DNA of 64,000 nucleotides, from positions 62,001-126,000 of the forward strand of contig VWPU01004883.1 in the NCBI GenBank assembly GCA_013398955.1, in the 5' to 3' direction. A model generated the notes under the pieces. The model was not told the DNA's origin. It was given only the letters and a program-made list of their open reading frames with translations, and did no database searches. Below are positions 38,307-51,234 of the stretch, piece by piece; within the stretch, counting starts at the first letter, position 1, and each line of letters begins with the position of its first letter. Made by a program: the position numbers and the translations under genes. This stretch comes from Callaeas wilsoni. Lineage: Eukaryota > Chordata > Aves > Passeriformes > Callaeidae.

Positions 38307-41300
38307 AGTGATGGGAAACACTGTCTCCAGGCAGTGTGGCTTCAGTCCAGAGAAGACCCGGGCCACACGAGTGTTTGGGTTTACACTGCCCAAGATGATG
38401 GAGCCTCAGTGTCTCTGAGCTGGGGCCTGAGGTGTCCCACTCCTCTGGGAAAAGTACTTCCAGTATTTCAAATATCGAACAGACCTTTTAGCAGCTCTTA
38501 TCAGAATGACCAAACAAACATTTTCATGAACAATGAAACAGCTTTAATTTCCTGTGGGTTTCTCTGTCTTGGTTAATTAGCTTTCTTTAAGCCGAATTGG
38601 GCTTAATTTTTCTGTTGATTCTTCATTAGCCTGAAAAATAATCATCTTTTTCTCCCTGTTGCTCTTTTCCTACAGAGTATTTTGGATAGCAGCATGTGTG
38701 CTGCTGTATTCAACACCACCAATTAGATCAGGGACTAGAGAAATCAAGGGTGAATTTGTGAATTCCAAATTGTCTCCTCACCAGCTGCTTATTTTCACAA
38801 AACTTGTAGGAAGAGAGTTATCCTTGAGATGTCTACTCTCTATCCTATGGAGATGACTTCTGTAAATAGGTATTGTAGGAGAGGAAAAAGATGTACAGAA
38901 TGATTGTCTAAACTTGATTTTCAATAATAATGATTAAAAAAGCCTGAAAGTATGCAGTTTGCATCTAGAGGTGAGAATAGTTATTTTAATTTTTTAAAAA
39001 TGAGAATAACTTAGAACTGATATACTTTGCATACAAAGTGATACAACAGCATTTAATGTTCTTTTCCTTTAAGATGATAAAGGCACAGTGTTGTGTATTA
39101 GTACCTGCTAGGAAGAATTTCCATTGAGATTTCCAAATCCATGTCATATTTTGATAAAGCAGCATTAACTGCTGTAACTCTATTAAAAAGACATCAGTAT
39201 TTCCAAATGCCGTCAGTGCTTTTATTAAAGATTTTTCCATCACTAATTTTGACTAGAACCTTCACATGATTTTTGAAAAATCAGTTTGTGAATGAATTAC
39301 TGAGGGTGCATTTGGATATCTCACTCCAGTCACCTGTTACATGTGAATTAAGAGCCACCACCGAGGTGCCTCTGCTGCTGCTTTGATTGGATGCACCTTT
39401 GATTCAGTCATCATTATTATGCATTCTGAATAATAAATCTTAATTCCCTAATTACTCATTTACCTACTATTCTAAATTGTCACATATTTACCTTATGCCT
39501 TGTAATTAGGTAATTACAGAATTTATACAATAGATGATGTATTTTTCATGTTTCATAGTTGGGAAAATACAATAGGAAGTGAACTGGGTGGTATATTTAA
39601 ATATCCAAAGTACTTCCAGCTGTAATCACTTAAGAAAGCTTACTAATCTTAATAAAGAAGTTTATACTTAAGCATTTGCTTCCACACAAGAACCACGAAA
39701 TGGGGAGTACAGCAATAACAACATAAATCTTGAAACTGGAAGTTTGGGCAAATACTTGGGCTCTCCCTCTGAGCCTTTTTCTTAATGTTCAATAATATTT
39801 GGTTAAGAATCTGTATTAAATGACTCTTACCTGACAACCTAAATATTGATTAAAGTAGCATATCCTTTACAAAAATTCCCTTTATCTGGGGACTGTCAGT
39901 ATTAAGAGGACCTGTCTTACCACAAAACTCTACAGTGGCTGATTTTCTAAACAATTTAAATATGATGCCCATTAGTCGTGGTTTTCATTCAGGTGGGTTT
40001 GTGTCTGCAACTGAGGAAGGGGGGAAATAAGGATGGAAAATGGCCATTTGGAAAATCCTCTTGTCTTCTCTTATTTACCTTGACTACAAGAAGCCCATGC
40101 AATTAGTAAGACATTTGTTGCTTTTGTTGTTTGACATCTGAGAAGTGATGCAATTTTTTTTCCTTTAAAAGAGAACCTAGAGCAAAACCACCCTGAGATT
40201 ACTTTGGAAGCCAGGCCTTTCCTGGTAATCAAGTGTTTACAGAAAGATGCTTTGTTCAAACCTTTTCTGGGGCTCTGTATGCTTAAACAAAGGGCTTTTA
40301 GACTTAAACACAGCTGTTCATTTGAAAATGAAAAATCAAATTAAGCAGAACCAGCTTTTGAAAGTTAACGTTGTATAGCCCCTGAAACAAAGGAAGAAAA
40401 TACTGTGTTTTACGTTTCACTTAAATAACTTTTTTAACATAAAGTTTTCAACTCAGAAGTGTGGTTTCAAAGCTGCTCATCTCTTGCTGTATCCCGCAAT
40501 AGAACATCTGCGTTCATTCTGACGCGGATGAATGACATGAATTAAACTAAAACGGTTGAAGTGCTCTTTTTAACATAATTACACCTTGTTCATTTTGGAG
40601 ACACAATGCAGGGATGAAATGCCAATTAAGCCTGGTATGTTAATGAGATTGAGACTGAATAGGGGATTAGAGCGGACACAAATCCCAGCGGAATTGATTT
40701 GATATAATCCCTCAAATTTGTGCTGTTTTCAAATGTACAATAACATTTATATAAAAATTTCCAGGCACAGAATAAAAACAAAAAAAATCTCCAAACATGC
40801 TCAGTTTGGGGATAAGGTCAAAGAAGCTGTCATAGGTTCTGAGTTTGGTAATCTTGGTTTTGTTGTCTATGCTCCTGTCAGATTGAAAGAAAACTTTGTG
40901 AGTGTTTGATGTCTTTGTCAGCACAGAGTTCTCTCACACGTTCATTCCATGTGTGTGTCGTGGCATTCCACAGTGTAGAAATGTTACTTTACTACAGATC
41001 CCCCAGGCCTGTGAGATCAAGGAGTGGGATTCATGATGTAGATATACACGTGTGTATACATGTAAATGTATTTACATATAAAAGAAACAGTATATTATTT
41101 CGTTATATAATACAGTGTGTTTAAAAAAAGAACCACACCAACAAACCATGAAACACAAACCAAACCAAGTGGCTGCTTTCCCCTTAGAAAGATTGACTCT
41201 ACCATCTATACCATCATTTTTTAATGATGTTTTTGGCATGGTCATCCAAAGCAGTGTGTTGGCAGGAGGGTGGATGGTGGCTGAATATTTTGTGCAGGAC

Positions 41301-43589
41301 AAAGTGTAACACCACAGCTGGAGACCAGGAGCAGGAGATGAAGTGTAGACGCTTGTTGCTTGTAGTTGCTAGGTTGGTAAGCTGAACCTATGAGTGAGGA
41401 AATGCAGCTATATCTAGAAATAGAGGGTGATCTTCTTTTAATCAGCTGCACTAAAAAGAACCCAAAATGACGAAAGATGTGTAATCCAAATTTTTCATGG
41501 TTGTGAAGACACGATTCCATTTCCTAGAAAACTCAGCAGTTTATCAAGGCAAATGCTTCTGTTTCAGATGGATCTTAGTGCAGATCGCTCTGGCTTTAGG
41601 AGCACGATCAAACCATCCTTTCAGGTTCAGATCAGGTTTGTGGTGAAATGCCATGTCAATACCTGTGACTGATTCTTGAGTTTCTATTAGATGAGAAGGA
41701 CTCCTGTGCCACAGGTGTGTGGAGGACAGGCGGCTTCTTAGCCGGGCTCTGGATCAGAGACACTTCAAGTCCATTTAAATCCTAACTAGGACACTGGAGC
41801 AGCTCCCCTAAAAGGCTGCACGGGGGTCCTTGGTGTGTGCTGAGGTTCAGAATGAAAAGCCATTGCCTGGTCTTTTTGGTTTGCCAGTGGTGTGTCCAGC
41901 CCAGTGTCTGATTGATTTTGTCTGTCACATAAGTATCAATTTTTTCTCTGCGTGACTGAGGACTTAGCACAATGTCAGTCACACAGGGTAGTTTTGTAAA
42001 GGGAAGGTTCAGAGACCTACTAGAAAAGAAAGGAGAAAATTCCTTCCTATTTTTCCTGTACAATTTAATTTGTTCTTGTATTACTCATAGGTGGAAGCCC
42101 TTGGGGCTTTTTTATTTGTCCTATATTATAAAATGTATTAAACTCTTGAGTCCTCTTTGTGCCAGGGAGTCCAGTTGTTTAAACAAGTGTAATTCTTGTC
42201 TTTTTGAGAGTGTTCATAGTTTTTTAAATAGAATTTTTGAAATGTTAAACTATTTATCCTGTCCTGTCACCTTTTGATGAGCTGGCCTCTCAATCAGAAC
42301 AGCTATATGGAGAAAAATAACTGCTTGAATTAATCAAAATACAGTCTTGCAGTAGTGGATTGAGCCCCCCAGAGAATGGGTGATCTTCATTAAGTGTGTT
42401 CTTCTTTTGCTATATCTACTGCCTTATGGTAGCACCATTTGTCTTCAGCCTGTCTCCATATTTGCCTCAAAGCAACTCTTGGGTTAACAGCTACTGTTAA
42501 AATGAATTATTAATGTTGCTGGAGATACTGCTGGCTTGCAGACTAGAGTGTTTGGGAAGAGTCTGGAGCTACGGTACAGCTTCCTGTGAATGTCAGGGCT
42601 GCTTTATACCTACAGCAATTTTCCTGCTGTTTCTTAAGCCAAAGCCTTGTTTCATCCTTGGGAGTTGTGTCCTCCTCTGTGTTGTGACCAGCTGGATGGC
42701 AGCCTGTCCTCATTGATACTCACCTCTGTAATTCCTTCCCTGGGCTGGGATGTACAGCAGTGTATTGAAGTGGGAGTCTGTCCTGGGATTACAAACCACA
42801 GCACTTTCAGGCTCCTCAGCACGGTCTGTGGCACAGAGATCAAATCTGCGGATAAATTTCTGTACTCGCCTCCCAGAGAACCCAAGGTCTCCATGGTTTT
42901 TCTTCACTGCTCTAATTATCAGTGTCTGGGATATGGAAAAGACTTCTTGTAATGACATCTCAGCTCTCCATCTAGAACACAATTTTCTTAGATTTTCTTC
43001 GGGTTGTTAAAAAAATCTCTCTCTGAATGTAAACCCAACTCCCCCTTTCTCAGCTGAGCGTCTATTTTGATATTACCCTCCACAGTTAAAATAACTTCAC
43101 CAACCCCGTTTCTAATAGTTTAAGAAATAGGTGATGAATTAAAACTGGTTGCTGCTCCGGGGATGGGAAGAAGGGAAGACACTCAGAAGCTGTGTGCCAT
43201 ATGTCAGTGCAGCTCCTGCAGTGGCACGCGCTTGGTGCCCTGCTGATGGTGTAGGTGTGAGAACCCAAGTGGAATATGTTGTAGAGGGAGAAATCGTCTC
43301 TCTTACTCAAAACTCCATGCACTGCTGCAAAATTTGCTGGCCTGTGTGTCAGTGTGCTGGATCTAATTCAAAGCAGGATTAATCTTTTCACGTGCAAGAT
43401 GCTGGTGTTTTGACTCCGTATCTTACAGATTAGGTTAAATCTTTTACCGTGTGGGTAGAAAAGCATTAAAGTGCTGCAGCCTGTGGCTTCTGCCAGTGCC
43501 TGTGAGTGGGATAAGGGAGGAGTCCCAGTTCTGGGATACTGATTCTCTGTAATGCTCCAGAAGCTGGGACCTTCCAGCATCCACATCAC

Positions 43590-43686
43590 ATTAAAAAGCA
43601 AAACAAAACCAAACCGGCCAAAGAACAAACCCACAAGCAACCAAACAAAAAAAACCCCAAACAACCCAGGCCCCCCTAAACCCAAG
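43590..43686 (+). repeat. A/C-rich CAAAC-type low-complexity tract
   Basis: Nearly 100 bases of the + strand consist of A and C with few G (AAAACAAAACCAAACC, later CAAACAAAAAAAACCCC). The overlapping + frame at 43552-43761 translates to a K/N/P/T-rich low-complexity peptide and should not be taken as a protein. Confidence 0.75.
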
Positions 43687-45881
43687 AAAGATGCTGCTGG
43701 TTCCTGTCAGGTTTTGCTGATCAGAAGTAGCCATCCAGATTTGGATTCACCTGGTTTCTGAGATCTGGAAGTTGTCTTTTATGTTAAATGTATTGGGAAT
43801 GCTGGAATTAGATGTATAAGAATAAAGTAATGACATTTTTAGGCTGAGAACTTACCCAGGTATGAAGTCAATTACTGAAACAGTTGGCTTAACAGAACCG
43901 ATTATAAAATACACAACTGGAGTTTTATTCCTGACATGCATTTAATTGTTTAATATAAACCTTTTTCAAGAGATACATTATGGCTGAAACCATTCTGAGT
44001 GCTACTGTAACTGTTTGGATTGTCCTGTCCTCTGGAATAACATCTCTCAGTAAGGACTACAGCTTGACTTTGTGTCTGTGTTGGTTTGGCTGCTCACACC
44101 TGGGTCATTCTCCCCAGCCTTGTGTTACTCCTCTTCTTACTCCCTGCTCACTTTTCCCAGCAGTGCCCTAAGTTAAATCTTGCTCTACTTTTTTTTTAAC
44201 AGATGAGGAAAATGAATGGTATTTTTTGGCATGTAAAATCTTTCCAGGATTTGCTGGTTGCTCTCGTACGTCGGACGTAGAATTCACACGCAGAGCTGGA
44301 ACCTGGCACTGCTGGGCTGGGGTAAACCCCTGAGCTCTGGGGTGCTCAGACACTGTTATTCCTTTTGGTGTTCTTCCCATGTTCACTTCAAATGGGGGAT
44401 GATCCATATGTGTTCGATACAGCTTTCCTGTAGCAGGCCCCAGTGCCTGTAATAACAGATACTGCCTGTCATGCAGCTGGGCAGTGAAACTCTGATCATT
44501 ACTTATCTGAGCGTAGATGTTTTGCCCCAGGCAGCTGATTAGATAAATTCCTATCTTTATCTTTTAGTTTTCTAGATGTAAGCAGCGTACTCCTTTCCCT
44601 GTGATACTTCTCTTGGAAGGTTTTGCTCTGAAGATTGTCTGTAGTGGTTTCTTAATCTTGTGCAGTATCAGTGCAGGGATCTGGAAGGGATCTGCAATTT
44701 CAGTTTAGATGGGTCCTGCTGCAGCTCCTGCCGCACCTTCACCGTGTGCATGAGTGAGGTGCTGTCAGTATTTTCAGTTTTTGTGAGGGCAAACAGGAGT
44801 GAAATTGAAGTCAGCAGTGCCCTTTGCCTCTTGGCATCTTTTCTCCTAGGTGCAGTGGAATTTCTCACTGTCAGAGGCACTAGAAGCCCATTTGGGTAGC
44901 AGGTTTCTTTTACTAATAATTTACATCCAGACAGCTGCTTAAGGAGCCCGTTGTAGGTATGAGCTTTGCTAGAATGTGTAATTACAGCTGGTTTTACCCA
45001 TGAAATGTCTCAGTTTGTTCAGTCTGGGGAGGGCTAGTTGCCTTCAAGTCGGCAGAATGACTCCAGGAAGGAAGTGAGGTGCAAAACCATGTGGATGTGC
45101 AGATTTATCAAAAAATGTTCTGAAAGTACTAACTAACTGCAGCAGGGCAAATGATATTCCACAGTGACTGGAATATTTGGTGTTAACTTCTCTGGTTGGA
45201 GCAGGAGAGGGTTGTGGGAGACATTCATCCCCCAGTGGGGTTATCTTGCTGTATTCTGGTTGTGTAGCATCACAGCACCAACCTGCTCGTAAATGTATAA
45301 TTTAACATTCTGAGACAGTAAAGTAACAACAAAATGCAGTTTTTAAAGTTCCCTCATCTCACAAATAAAACTATACTTGGCAAAACAAAAAGGTAAAGTT
45401 TCTGCCTAGCTTAAGAAAATTAAACTCTTTTTCTTATAATTTTATTCACATTGCCAGATCATAACAAAAATGTGGTTGTTTACTTGTTTGCTCTAATCAT
45501 ATTCTTTTGGTTTTGTCATTAATAATGTATTGTGAATATCAATTAAAAGCTAAGCAGAAATTCAGACTTTTCTCAGAGCCAATTGAAAATGAAACATTGT
45601 TTCAAAGGAATATTTTTCTAATTTAAGAGGAAAAAAAAGCCAAATAATTCAAAGTTGGTGTGTGAGAAATCTTGATAATTAGAAAATGATTCTTCCAGCT
45701 TGCAGCCGACAGGAGATGGTAAATCACATATATAAAAAGAAAGAAGAGAGAGGAGTGGAAAGCAAATTGTTAGCCCTGTTCCATAACTGATGGGAAAAGC
45801 AGGTAATTAGGTGATTTCTTTCACTTTCTGACATGTGTAAATGAGAATCCATTAATAAGAGATACGTAATATAAACGATAA

Positions 45882-45911
45882 AAACAAAAACAACAAGAAC
45901 AACAACAAAAG
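45882..45911 (+). repeat. AAC/AAAAC simple repeat
   Basis: An imperfect run of AAAAAC and AAC units (AAAAACAAAAACAACAAGAA, then CAACAACAAA). No adjacent element body is visible. Confidence 0.75.
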
Positions 45912-46269
45912 ATCAGCCTGTCAGGTATGGTCTGAGCGTGAAGGCAGGTTTTTTGTCAGTGCTGGGAGCTGAATACTCTCAGACAGCCTGGCTCGAAGGG
46001 CACTCGAGCAGTGGCAGGGCTCGCGATGTCACCGAAGTCACACCACCGAAACAGCCAGCTCCTCCTGGAGGAGATGTCTCACTCTTTGGGCAGTGGAGCT
46101 GTGCCCAAATTCTGTTGTTTTTGAGTAGAGAAGGATGGGCTCTGTCACTGCTGGACGCTGCTCAGAGCTCATTTCTTGGCTTTTCCTGGCGGGTTTGGCT
46201 TTTGTTAGCGAGCAACAAGGATTCACGACTTGCTTTGTTTTCCTTAGCAAACAGGAAAGCACATTGATG

Positions 46270-46750
46270 TATCGTGGTGGCCACCACTGTGGAGAGTTGT
46301 CGGGATGAACTACACGTACTCATAGAGTTATTGGTGGAACTCCATTTATTGATTATTATAGGCTTGGTTATATACATTAGTTAGCTTGTTCATGAGCCAC
46401 TTAGCAACTTATGATTGGATAATAGCTGTTATTACACGTATAGTAATTAATGCAGATTGGCTATAGCTAAACAATCATGCTTTTTCTTTATTCTTTCCTT
46501 GTGGTTACATGCTCCTGTTTTCTCATCCTGTCTTCCCATCTTGTTACTTTTATATCAGTGATTTTGTTTCTTCTTTCTTGCTTATTCAGGATAATCAAGG
46601 TTGCTGAGGCCTGGGTTGTGCACATCCCAGTGAGCAGCTCCCATGAGAAACTGCTCCCAGTATCCATTTTCTCTGAGAAACTGCTCAACAATTACTGAAA
46701 CCTGGGTTATGCACATAGCTTAGCTCTGCATGTCCTTGCTCAGAGAGCCA
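46270..46750 (-). mobile_element. Probable solo LTR of an avian endogenous retrovirus
   Basis: About 480 bases of distinct composition. Near the left end, TCCATTTATTGATTATTATA is the inverse of an AATAAA polyadenylation signal, and LTR-like motifs follow (ATTAGTTAGCTTGTTCATGA). The distal half contains imperfect internal repeats: CCTGGGTTGTGCACAT at 46610-46625 and CCTGGGTTATGCACAT at 46701-46716, and GAGAAACTGCTC at 46645 and 46675. Such duplications are common in LTR U3 regions. No gag, pol or env sequence is attached, hence solo. Boundaries and target-site duplication could not be fixed, and the family is not named. Confidence 0.5.
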
Positions 46751-49700
46751 TTCTTCTACACACCACCCCTCTCCTCACTGGAAATACCTGCCCTGGCCCT
46801 TCTCCTCCAGGTCTGGGTTTGGCAGTGCAGTGAGGGCTCGGGTCTGTGCAGAGCTCCTGCTCCTCCGAGCTCAGCGCGTGCCTCGTTCCCGTAGCTCGGG
46901 GACGGGTAGGTTTTAATCAGGCCTTTCCTTTTCCTGTTTGCACTCTGCTCCATTTTCCTATTAAATGGTGATTGCACATTGTTGAAGAAGGCAGTCAAGT
47001 GTAAATTTCATTTTTTGCTTCAGCTAATGTTGCTGTTAGAGGTGGCTTTGCACATCTGTGAATATTCCCTGAAGGAGGAGGAGGAGGAAAATCGATAGAT
47101 GTTCCAAAAAAAAACCAAAACAAAACAAAAAGAAGGCAGTGGGAGAAGTTTTGAGGTAGAGGAAACTGTGTTTTTGTACAGAAACTTTCTGGTTCCGTCT
47201 GCTTCCAATCACTTGCTCTGAGTTTTCTTAGAGCAGACAGAAACGATTTGTGTTTTTTCTTTCCTGGATTCAGAGATGGAACGCAGTAGAAGACACTTTC
47301 TTTTCAATAAAGGAATCTAAGTGGGGATGAAATCTTCCTTTGTGTCTTTTATTTGGATTGTTGTCTAAGCAAGTGAGAGGGTGTGCATTCAGTTTGGGGT
47401 GAGGGTTTCCTTTGCTGCTTCTCTCACAGGTCCTGTTAATTCTCAGTGCACTAAGCTTTGTGCTGGGTTTTCAATACAAAGTGTCAGCACATTCCGTCCA
47501 TGCAAGGTCATTCCCTGTTGTGTATTCCCAAGTTTCCTTTTGTAATGTTGCAGAGGAAACTCTGTTCCCCTTTTTTCAGTGCTCCCTTACTCTGGGGCAA
47601 TGTTTTTAGGCACAGGAAGTACCAGGTAAGCTTTGCCATCTCTTTGTGGTCACCCTGAGAGCACATCCCTCTAAATCTTGTGAGTTCAGGGAGACTTCAT
47701 TATCCAGAGTGACTTTTGTAGCATCTTGACTGCAGCATTTCTTGACTGGTGCTCAAATTTCAGTGCCAGCTCTGGTTCAATTTTTGCATACATTTCGCTG
47801 GTGTCTAGTTCCCTTTTTTATCCCCTTTTCATTTGCCCTAAAGTCTCAGCTGCTCATAGTGCTGAGCTGCTTCTTTCTTTCCGTTTTTCCCATCCTTTTA
47901 CACACAGACATTTTATTCATGTAGTCCCTTCTGTTTGCTATTTGTCTTCCTTGCTTAAAATCCAAGTGCTGGTTAGTTTTTAGATGCATTATAGCTGCAG
48001 CCCCCAACCTGCCTTTTAAGCTGTGAGCATGACTAAGGACAACAAGACAGTATTTATTTTCCTTGTTCCTTCCATTGTGTTTATATTCATTTATTATCCT
48101 GTCTTTTAAATGAAAGGCATTCTGTGCAGCTGCTGACTCTCTCCTCTGTCTCATAAAACTTCTCAGATACTTGGGGCTATAAAAACCTAGTTGTAATCTG
48201 GTTTGGGATTTTCTTTAGAGATTTGTTATCTGTGTGCTACCCGTAAAAAATGTGTTAAAATAATTTAATTTATTGTGAATTTTTTGTTCATTTCTCTGTA
48301 GTAGTTCCTGCAGCCAGGTAACATATCTGCTTAGTGAGGAATTGCCTGTCTCTTCACTATGTGGATGTGCATTTTTATCACCTCAACTTCCTATGTGTGT
48401 TTTCTTATTACTGTCTTTTTGTGTTCAGGGAAACACAGTTTTTTCTAAAGCTGAGGGTCCGTCTGTGCCACAGGAAATGGAGACCAGCAAATAAAATCTG
48501 CAGGTGTAAAACAGCACATCATGACGAGTGGGATTCAATTTTGGGATACCATGCAGTAGAATGGTATCAAAGTTCAAAAAGGCAGTGAGAACAACAAAGG
48601 AAGAAAAATACATTTCGGTTTATTATTACAAAGGTACCACATTTGATTCAAAAAGACTCTGAGATAGAAGTTGCTGGAAACATGGAGAATATCCTGCAAA
48701 AGTTTTGATATGCCTTTGTCCTGCTTTTGTATTTTTCCAAAGACATCTGCCTTGGCTGCTGTTGAAGGTGGAGTGCTGGGCTAGATTAGATTTGGTCTGA
48801 CCCAGAGTGACTGCTGAGAATGGTTTTTTTGAGGAATAGAGTCTTTATAAAATGGAATATTTGTGTACTCAGTGCAAAGTGTGGTGATGTACAAATGTTA
48901 ACGATGTAGCTGGGTGTTCAGGAAATCCATCTTCTGCATGACAAGACAGTTATGTTTCTGTACACCAGGAATATTCAAATGCATTGCAGATTATCGACAG
49001 AGCAAATTCACTGTGCTTCAGAACCTGCTGGGCAAGTCACCTTACCATGCACAACGTAACGTGGGTTTAATTCACCAACTGTTTAAATATGACATTCTTC
49101 ACAAGGCAGCCTCAGCACTCAAACCTCTGGCGCATGTTAAATTTTAATGGAACATCTTCGATTAAAATGAAGCTTTTGGAGCTCACACTGTTTATATGCA
49201 CAAAATGGTTATCGTCATAAAAATCCCAGGAGGGGAGCAGAAAAATGCAATAAAATTTCACACTGTTTAATGTTCATCACCCTCGGGTATCCAGTAGATT
49301 TCCACTAACTAAATGTGAATTCCATTTGCTTTAGTAGCTGAATCTGCTTTCTCAGCCAGCCTTCTTGTGCTGCTGCCCATGGAGTCTGTGAGGAGTATCT
49401 TCTTTTGAAATGCCTTTGTATTTCTTCAGATTTCTCTCTTTAAGAAATGCAGCTCAGTTAAGTGAAGTGGTTTATTTCCAGTGGCACATCTGAGCATCTT
49501 CCATGGGTTTGTTTGATCAGCTCTTGGCTGCCTTTCCTCCTCAGTGCTGCACAGAAGTCGCTTTGTGGCAGGGCTGTAAGGAAGCAGAAGTGCAGTTCTT
49601 TGCTCTGCATTCCCTCCTCATCCCTACTAGATTGGTACATCACAGCCATTTACTGGGAAATCTAATGTATGGCTCAGCCTCATAAGGTTAATCTGTTTTA

Positions 49701-50934
49701 TCTGATAAAATACACTGTTTGTTATTACCTGCCAACCTTGACCACAGGTTACTGAAAGTGCTAAAGTTATCAGAAGACTGCTGATTGTTATTTTTGACTT
49801 TCTCATTGTGATTCAAAATCCCCCTTCTCCTCTGTGTCCTGGGCTCCTCTGCCAGGACTGTGCCCGGATCTCCCTTTGCAAAGAAGTTGATGCATCAGGA
49901 CGGGTGGAAAATACAAAATGCTGCTCCTGAAGATATTTGCTCTGCACCCCCTGACTGCCACCTCAGCTTCCCCTTTGGATACCACAGGCACTGTGGTGGT
50001 GTCTCCAGCATGGCTCCTTCTGTAAAGGCAGGGAATAACTGATTTCCCCATCCATAACACGGGAGCAGAACCAATTGGTTTTGTCTTCTCTCATTTCTCT
50101 TTTGTTGTCTGAAATTAAGGTGATTTTTCCCTCTGAGCTGGCTTTTCTGCAGACCTATATCTCTCATTTATTGTACTCTTGCACTGAGGCTACTGATACT
50201 GAGAGAAAAGTTTGCTCTGTCTTCTTTCTGACAGTTCTTTTATGACAATTCTTGGGCTTTTGGGAGATGTGGTTCTTTTTAACTCTCTTTTTGAGAGGAA
50301 ATACTGTTCGTGCCCGAAGGTTCTGTTGAGAAATGTCTGGATTTTCAGTCTTGTGCATGTCTGTAGGTACCCCCATAGATCCTCGTGCCAGATTTTTTGC
50401 ATGTTTATCATATAAACAGTGTACATAAGAAGCATTATGACAGTCTTGTTAAATATAATGTTGCACAGATGAGTAATAGAGGTACAGGGGAGGTTAAATG
50501 AATTGCCTGAGGTTAAGCTGAAAGCCTGAGGCTCAATGTGGCTTTGAACTTAGATATGCTGAATCCCAGATAAGAGCTCTAACCTGTTATTTTTTCTTCT
50601 TACATCTGTTCCTTCTATAATTAATTTATAACTGTATCATCAAATGCAAAATATTTCAATAGCTAAACACAAAAGAGTTGTTTTATCAGTTTTAGATGGA
50701 ATTTACTTATAACAACTGGACAACCACTAATAAATATTTTCAAAGTATTATGGAAAGTGGAAAATACATTGCTTTTAAGTCTTAAGTCTGTCTTCAGGCT
50801 AAAGATATCCCCATTTCTAACTGTGCACACCCAGTTTCCTGGGAGATTTTATATCCTGGTTTGATTTCTTGAGATTGAAGGTGCCCACTTGGCAGAGACC
50901 TCTCTCCCATGCTGACTGTGGGGAAGGCCTGGTC
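46751..50934. other. Unique stretch, no gene seen
   Basis: Mostly AT-rich single-copy DNA, with a small GC-richer patch at 46830-46910 (CGCGTG, CTCGGGGACGGG) that is too short for a CpG island. A simple A/C tract lies at 47106-47133. The + frame 48914-49147 and the stretch 49140-49340 are uninterrupted by repeats but carry no exon evidence. Confidence 0.5.
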
Positions 50935-51234
50935 TATCCTTTGGACAAGGATGTGCAGTGACAGAACAAGGCAGGATGGCTTTGAACTGGAGGATCCAGG
51001 TTTAGATGGGATATTGGCAAGGAATTGTTCCCTGTGAGGCTGGTGAGGCCCTGGCACAGGTTCCCAGAGCAGCTGTGGCTGCCCCTGGATCCCTGGAAGT
51101 GTCCAAGCTCAGGTTGGATGGGGCTTGGAGTAACCTGGGATAGTGGAAGGTGTCCCTGTCCATGGCAGGGGTGGCACTGGATGAGCTTTAAGGTCCCTTC
51201 CAACCCAAACCATTCCATGATTCCATGATCCACT
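50935..51234 (+). mobile_element. CR1 LINE fragment, sense
   Basis: The end of ORF2 (GGTTTAGATGGGATATTGGC, CAGGTTCCCAGAGCAGCTGT) is followed by the CR1 3' UTR (AGTGTCCAAGCTCAGGTTGG, AAGGTCCCTTCCAACCCAAA) and the octamer-like end CCATGATTCCATGAT near 51217-51231. The minus frame 50934-51233 is antisense. Divergence from the copies at 38138 and 61741 is moderate, so the three are independent insertions of related subfamilies. Confidence 0.92.

Larger units (their letters stand above)
38307..46269. other. Long unique AT-rich stretch, possible regulatory elements
   Basis: No mobile element is recognised. Segments at 39360-39545 and 40480-40715 carry clustered TAATTA, GGATTA and TAATCC cores and isolated CpGs in a smooth, repeat-free context, as seen in conserved non-coding elements. 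A good acceptor-like site (CTTTTCCTACAG at 38674) precedes a frame that ends after 16 codons. A/C-rich tracts lie at 41117-41166, 43590-43686 and 45882-45911. No gene is supported. Confidence 0.5.

Noticed and set aside
43552..43761. K/N/P/T-rich + frame resembling an adhesin or antifreeze-like peptide
   Set aside because: It translates an A/C-rich simple tract and has no start context or splice signals.
46830..46910. GC-richer patch considered as a CpG island or promoter
   Set aside because: It is under 100 bases with only a handful of CpGs and no downstream first-exon structure.
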